A stretch of DNA of 64,000 bases from Microstegium vimineum (lineage: Eukaryota; Streptophyta; Magnoliopsida; Poales; Poaceae): NCBI GenBank assembly GCA_022036555.1, contig CM039123.1, positions 15,164,326-15,228,325 of the forward strand. Reading direction: 5' to 3'. The notes beneath the pieces were generated by a model, which was given only the letters and a program-made list of their open reading frames with translations, had not been told where the DNA came from and made no database searches. Positions within the stretch are counted from its first letter, which is position 1. Each line of letters opens with the position of its first letter. The translations under genes and the position numbers were made by a program. This document shows positions 59,228-64,000 of this stretch, piece by piece.

Positions 59228-61434
59228 ATGACAAATCAAAGACTGAGCCTTCTTTTGCTTCGCGTGCTCATGGCAGGGCTGCTAGGAACTCCTTTCTTGC
59301 TTCTTGTACCCATCGATGGGCTGTCAAGTGGCACCTTCAGATTGTTCACAACCTTTTTCTTTGGAATGCCTAGCTTCTTGCTGATGGCTTTCCGCTTTTT
59401 TTTAACTTGAACAAGTTGATCTTCAATAGAAAGTGCTTCGGACTGATTTGACCCACTTCTTGACCTACAAATGTTATATATTGACAATGGCTCAGATTAC
59501 AGGAACAAATTGGATGAGTGTAGTTTAGTTCAAAAATCATAAACAAACAATTTTGAGCGCTCAGAGTTGGAGCTAGCTTGGTTTCCCTTTGTCTTACATG
59601 CAGCCTCCAAGCTGTGGCTGTCACAATAATCAAATAATTCAGGTTTCAAAGAGAGAATTGATAGTACAGTGATTGCAACAATATGTGATATACCTTTTAG
59701 AGCTTTCATGTGTGAAATCATCACTTGTCTTCCTTTTGTTGCTAGTTGTTACCAAGTTTTGACTACTGTCACAGAGATGAGATGGTACTTAGAATGAATT
59801 TGAAGTTACTAGATGTTGTTACCATGAGAGAAAAGAAGAAAAGCAAACCTGGTGGGCAATGACATGGTCGCCGATGGTGCATCCTCCAAAGGCATGAGAG
59901 AACTTTGTGCATATTTGGTGTTCCTTGCCCTCTTCTTTGCTGCTGCCCTGAAATAATAATAGAATGAATACAATAAATATAATTTACTTACAAAGAAAAA
60001 ACAGAAATGTAGAGAAGAGTACACAAATCATTACTTAATGTTTTTCATAGCTTCAATATCTTCTGGTCTTCCCCTCTTGCAACTCTGCCAATGATGTCCA
60101 TAGTCCAAGCAAATGGGGCATTGGTGCTGTCCTCCCTTTCTCTTTTTCTTGTCACCGGTACCCTTATGCCTTTCGGTTTTAGGCCTACCAGCTACTGCAG
60201 TCAATAAAGGTGGGTGCATGAAAAATCCATGGTTTGATTGAGGCCACTGAGACTTGTCTGGCATAGCTGGAATAAGCTCACTATATGCAACTCTAAAATT
60301 CTCAACCGAGTAGTATAAGTCAACATAGTTCTCTATTAGTGCATCTTGGTAGGTGATGAATGCTACTGCATGCTTGCATGGAATCCCAGAAACATCCCAT
60401 TGCACCCAAAGTTGCATCCACTATGAGGAAATCCTTGACCTTCTCACATATCCAATAATTTGTTGCATTCTTCACCTTCTTTGATAGTCTTTTACTAGAG
60501 CACTTGTCACAGGGTTGTTTGTTTTTCACCTATATGAGGCATGAGAGAAACATTTAGTGACAATGATAGACAATATGAGAGACACATTTAATGAATAGAA
60601 AATTTCTTACCATTACAGTGGTGTCATCCTTAGCTGTAGCAGCATATATCCACCAAGGACACTTCTCTTTGTCCCTCATTGAACAATATGCCCTGTACCT
60701 CTTTGGCCCACTCTTTGCCATATTGAACTCAAAACGTTTTTTATGGCATGCTTACAAAGTGCCACTTTGAATGTATACATATTTGCATAAGTGGTGCCTT
60801 GTTTCATAGGTGGATCATTAGGATCATGTTCTTCACTTGAAACATAGCTTTGGTTTTGGTCATTGCATTCCTCCTCTTCCTCATCCTCTGAGTCACCTCC
60901 TCCTTCATCCTCATTATCATCAACTACATAAGATGGTTCTTTTTCAACCACCTGTAGTGCATTGGGTTGTACATTGTATACATATACATCTTCATCATCA
61001 ACACCTACATATTCATTATGTGGTTCAGGATTCCTAAGGTACTCATCATCATCCTCTTCCTCAGCATTATTATCCTCTCTAGTAGGCTCCGCCTCATCAC
61101 CAAAACCTCACTCCTTGACAGGCTCATATGGCTCTCGGTACACAACAAACATGATGATAGACTTTGTTTTCAAATGTTTCTCAAACATAGCCATCAAATT
61201 TTGGTCAGTTTTTATTTCAGGAAAAGTTTTTCTTTCCACATCATAATACTGGAAATGAGCCAATTCCAAATAACCAGGTGGTTACTTGTCTACCACTGAA
61301 TTATGCAGGTCCATATAATTTGTTGTGTCCGAATCAACAACCATGTCAAAGCTCCAACAACTAAATTCTTGTCTACACTTCTTGATATTGCCCAACAATT
61401 TAATTTCAACATTGAAACTAGTATTCGGATCCAT
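59228..61434 (-). pseudogene. MuDR-type transposase lacking its catalytic core
   Basis: The start MDPNTSFNVEIK is at 61434. It continues through an N-terminal domain with an acidic run (EDEEEEECNDQ) to the MuDR DNA-binding domain, which spans an intron at 60611-60530 (KKVKNATNYWICEKVKDFL). Near 60405 this runs directly into the end of the SWIM finger (GIPCKHA) in another frame, followed by a zinc knuckle (CPICLDYGHHWQSC, C-x2-C-x4-H-x4-C) and C-terminal exons ending MSTRSKRRLSL at 59228. The DDE transposase domain and the first SWIM cysteines are missing. Stops occur near 61284 and 61111 and a frameshift near 60750. Transposase would cut and paste MULEs by binding the TIRs; this copy cannot. 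Confidence 0.85.
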
Positions 61435-61499
61435 GTTGTTAATCAAAATCAAATTATAGTTTTAGAATGCCATACTTCCATAACAACTTCTACGAATAC

Positions 61500-62150
61500 C
61501 AGGGCAACATTTGAACTCACTTTTCTGGACGAGGCTGATCCTGCTGGTCGATGGAGGGGAAGCCTTGCGCGCTGGGCGGCTCTGTAGACTCTTCTTCGGC
61601 ATCCTGGGGGAGCTGTCGTGCCCCTGCCTCGTCCCGTCGGGTGGAGCTCGCGGCACTGGCCTGGGGGGAGCCGCCGCGCCCTGTCCATGTCCAAGTGGGG
61701 GGGGGGGGGGGGTCCTGGCTGCGCCATCGTGGGGGGGGGGGCGCCCCACCCTAGCCTCCTCCCAGCGAGGAGCCGCGCCGCCTTGGTCCTAGGGGAGCCA
61801 CCCCGCACTGTCCAAGCCGGGGGGCCTGGTCGCGCCACTGTGGGGGGGGGGCACCCCGCCCCAGCCTCCTCCCGGCGGGGAGTGCTAGCCGCGGCGCCCT
61901 GGTCGCCCCGCCCCGGCCGCGCACAAGCCACTAGCACGGCAACAGCGGCGCCGGGCCGGTGCCGGGCCAGGGGAGGTGGAGGAGAGGAAACCAGTGGGGG
62001 GCGCGGCGGATCCATCCCTGGAGAACTCGGATCCGGACGTGGGGGCGGCGCCATGGAGCATCGAGCGGGCGTCTCCCGCGGCCTCATGCGGTCGGGCGGG
62101 GGGTCACAGGCACGGTTCTCTTTTTTTTTGTCGATTGAATGTTGGCCTGT
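61500..62150. other. GC-rich block inside the MULE
   Basis: It is strongly GC-rich against an AT-rich transposase. It holds long G runs near 61697, 61731 and 61843. An approximately 123 bp tandem repeat (AGGGGAGCCACCCCGCACTG-like starts at about 61667 and 61791, with a partial third copy). Open frames on both strands (up to 252 codons, Pro/Arg-rich) are not recognised. Captured host DNA is one explanation, low-complexity expansion another. Confidence 0.5.
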
Positions 62151-62350
62151 GTGATTGGGAAGGGTAAAAACGACTTTTACCCTGCTGTACAGTGTAAGGG
62201 TTAACAAAGTACCCTAACATTTCTAACAGAAGGCCTAATTCCTAAGAATTTTTTGTTTTGGGGCCAAATTCCCAAATTCAAAACAGAAAGGGTCTGATTC
62301 CTAAACTGTTTTGTTTTGAAGGACTGATTCCTAATTCTCCCGAGATTTTA

Positions 62351-62715
62351 TCAGGATCATCACATAGGTATTTTTTATTAAGTTAAATAAACTGACGGCC
62401 CTTTAACTTGTGGGAGTGACGTGACAAGCTTTGCGCCACATGTGCTGATGCGACCAAAAGGGTTAGATTTGTAATTTTTTTAAAATAGTTATTATTAAAA
62501 TATTAATTAAAAAAGTTAAAATAAAAAATTTTAGTCGAGCACCACCCACATGTTGCTCCAAGCAATATGGTTGGCTAGTATGCGGGTGCAGCGGTGGTGG
62601 TGTTGTAACAGACCAGCCTTGGAGTAAGAAGTGCTGGAGCCTAGAGGTAGAAGATACCATAGAGGACAGGGTCGTTCCTGAGATTTTTTAGGCCTAGGTC
62701 GAGAACTAATGAGAT
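62351..62715. other. Intergenic DNA, nothing recognised
   Basis: AT-rich spacer between the MULE and the next MITE. No ORF of note. Confidence 0.4.
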
Positions 62716-62718
62716 TTA

Positions 62719-62916
62719 GGCTATGTTTGATACCATGAGCTAATTCCTAGCTAGCTAATTTTAGCTTAAATTGGCTCTAGTGCATCCAAACAAGAGGGCT
62801 AATAGATGAGCTAATTTTTTAGCCAAGTCTTTTAATTAACTAGCTAGTAAATCTTAACTAATTTGAGCTAATTTTTAACCAACTTGTAACTAGCCCTAGC
62901 TCATTCAAACATGCCC
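62719..62916. mobile_element. Tourist-like MITE
   Basis: Ends GGCTATGTTTGATACCATGA and, inverted, GGGCATGTTTGAATGAGCTA, flanked by TTA on both sides (62716-62718 and 62917-62919). A TTA/TAA duplication and such ends fit PIF/Harbinger-derived Tourist elements. About 198 bp, non-coding. Confidence 0.7.
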
Positions 62917-62990
62917 TTAATCTATTTTTTCAAAATAATTATCTAAAATTTAAATAGACACACATTTATATAGTTAAAAGGTAAAATATA

Positions 62991-63218
62991 CTCTCTCCGT
63001 CCCTTATTAACGTTTGGGTTTTCGTGTCACAATTTTGACTAGATTTATATAAAATATTTGTAATATTATGTTTTCAAATAAACTTATTAAAAACTAGATC
63101 AAAAGATCTATCTAATAATATTAATTATGTATCATAAATATTAATAGTCTTTTATATAAAATTAATCCAAGTTATTTCTCGGGAAGTGAGAAAGACAAAT
63201 ATTTAGAAACGGAGGGAG
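62991..63218. mobile_element. Stowaway MITE
   Basis: Ends CTCTCTCCGTCCC and CGGAGGGAG are the typical Stowaway termini, with TA duplications at 62989-62990 and 63219-63220. About 228 bp, AT-rich and non-coding. Confidence 0.9.
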
Positions 63219-63220
63219 TA

Positions 63221-63460
63221 TGTAAGCTACAAATAAATAAATAAATTATTCATATTTGTTCATGTTTTGAGCCTTGTAATCAACTAGTGCTTGTACAGCT
63301 TGTACTTATATACTAATACTAGTACTAATAAACTATATGAGGTGAGGCCTATACATATTAGAGGCCTAGTGCCACCGCACACCCTGCCCACCCCCAGGGC
63401 CAGCCCTGATAGAGGAGGGTGTTTTTTTTATAAAATTTGATCCTAGTCAACATCGTCTCA
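63221..63460. other. Spacer between the MITE and the CACTA end
   Basis: AT-rich, no feature recognised. Confidence 0.4.
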
Positions 63461-64000
63461 CACTAGTACACAAATCTTTTTGGAGGCGGTCGTTTTTTTA
63501 ATGGAGGCGGACAAACACGACCGCCTCCAATGGAAGGCATTAGTTAATCATAGATTAACCGAGGCGGTCATAACGCTCGCCTCCGTTAATGAAAATAATA
63601 AAAAAGAAAATCCATGGATAAACCCGGCGAACCCATCCACGCGCCGCCGTGCACGTAGCTCGCCGGATCTACGCGCCGTTGCAGCCATCGGATCTGGTGA
63701 CTTGCTTGCGGGAGAGGAAGGAAGAGGGTGGATCTGTGCCACACCACCCGCTGCTGCTCTGTGCCGCCGGGATCCGCCACGCCAGGGTCGGATCCGCTGC
63801 GCCGCCACCCGCTGCCGGCGCTTGAGGAGGGAGGAGAGGGAGCCGCCACGCTGGAGTCGCGCCGCCGGGAGGACGGAGAGGGGCCGCGCCGCCGAGAGGA
63901 AGGAGAGGGAGCCGCCGTCGGGAGGAAGGAGAGGGAGCCACCGGGAGGAGGAGGAGGGAGCCGTCGCCGGGAGGGAGAGGAGGGGTCGCGCCGCGGGAGG
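63461..64000. mobile_element. Left end of a CACTA transposon (runs off the window)
   Basis: CACTAGTACACAAATC at 63461 is a CACTA terminus, preceded by a possible 3 bp duplication TCA. Subterminal GGAGGCGG / CCGCCTCC words in both orientations follow within 130 bp (near 63481, 63503, 63521, 63561 and 63576), the usual transposase-binding array. Beyond 63600 the sequence is GC-rich with no recognisable protein. The rest of the element is outside. Confidence 0.75.

Larger units (their letters stand above)
58682..62341 (-). mobile_element. Mutator-like element (MULE), internally deleted
   Basis: Terminal inverted repeats of about 120 bp (58682-58801 and 62223-62341) start GGGAGAATTAGGAATCAG. The 9-bp flanks ATGATTTTA (58673-58681) and GAGATTTTA (62342-62350) agree at seven positions, as expected for an ageing MULE duplication. 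The minus strand carries a MuDR-type transposase relic. A GC-rich block of about 650 bp lies between the right TIR and the transposase start. Confidence 0.9.

Overview
The window is repeat-rich nuclear DNA of a grass. The evidence is the dense nest of grass-type mobile elements (Sirevirus-like and other Ty1/copia elements, a Tat-lineage Ty3/gypsy element, a MULE, a CACTA end, Stowaway and Tourist MITEs), spliced WRC-domain plant genes and a fragment of plastid DNA. The species cannot be named from the sequence; abundant Sireviruses and CACTA elements would suit a panicoid grass, which is inference. All annotation was done by eye, without database searches.

Host genes are few. Three loci belong to one family of small WRC-domain (Cys3-His zinc-binding) proteins: the last codons of one at the left edge (1-82, + strand), a second at 31142-32681 (+, carrying a frameshift) and an intact-looking three-exon gene at 55859-56670 (- strand).

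Layout: 83-4328 is intergenic DNA with a Stowaway-like MITE, a 1.0 kb TIR element and a short tandem repeat. 4329-11491 is a minus-strand, Sirevirus-like LTR element with a gag relic and an accessory ORF but no pol. 11492-30300 is an old minus-strand transposon gene (N-terminal domain at 29.3-30.3 kb, C48/Ulp1-like protease at 11.8-14.5 kb). It is split by a solo LTR (14880-15889, TSD GGAAC) and by a full-length Sirevirus (15976-29329, TSD GTTGT) that itself carries a solo LTR in its integrase (22482-23641, TSD AAGAC). 31.1-32.7 kb is the WRC gene. A chimeric plastid insertion (psbB joined to ndhB) lies at 33.3-33.7 kb and a LINE relic at 35.4-37.15 kb.

37616-55033 is a minus-strand Ty1/copia element between GGGCC duplications, inserted next to a MITE-like repeat. 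Its RNase H region is split by a 12.9 kb Tat-type Ty3/gypsy element (38237-51185, TSD CATAT, equal 1125 bp LTRs). The gypsy element has a gag-pol with two RNase H domains and, on the opposite strand, a separate four-exon spliced gene with a plant-mobile-domain-like region and a coiled coil. This antisense gene is the most interesting structure here. 58682-62341 is a MULE with 120 bp TIRs whose transposase lost its catalytic core. Two MITEs follow, and the window ends inside a CACTA element that starts at 63461.

Nearly all element ORFs carry stops or frameshifts, so these copies look inactive. The apparent LTR mismatch rates and the nesting order give a relative age: the split C48 element and the left Sirevirus-like copy are older, the Tat element is the youngest large insertion.
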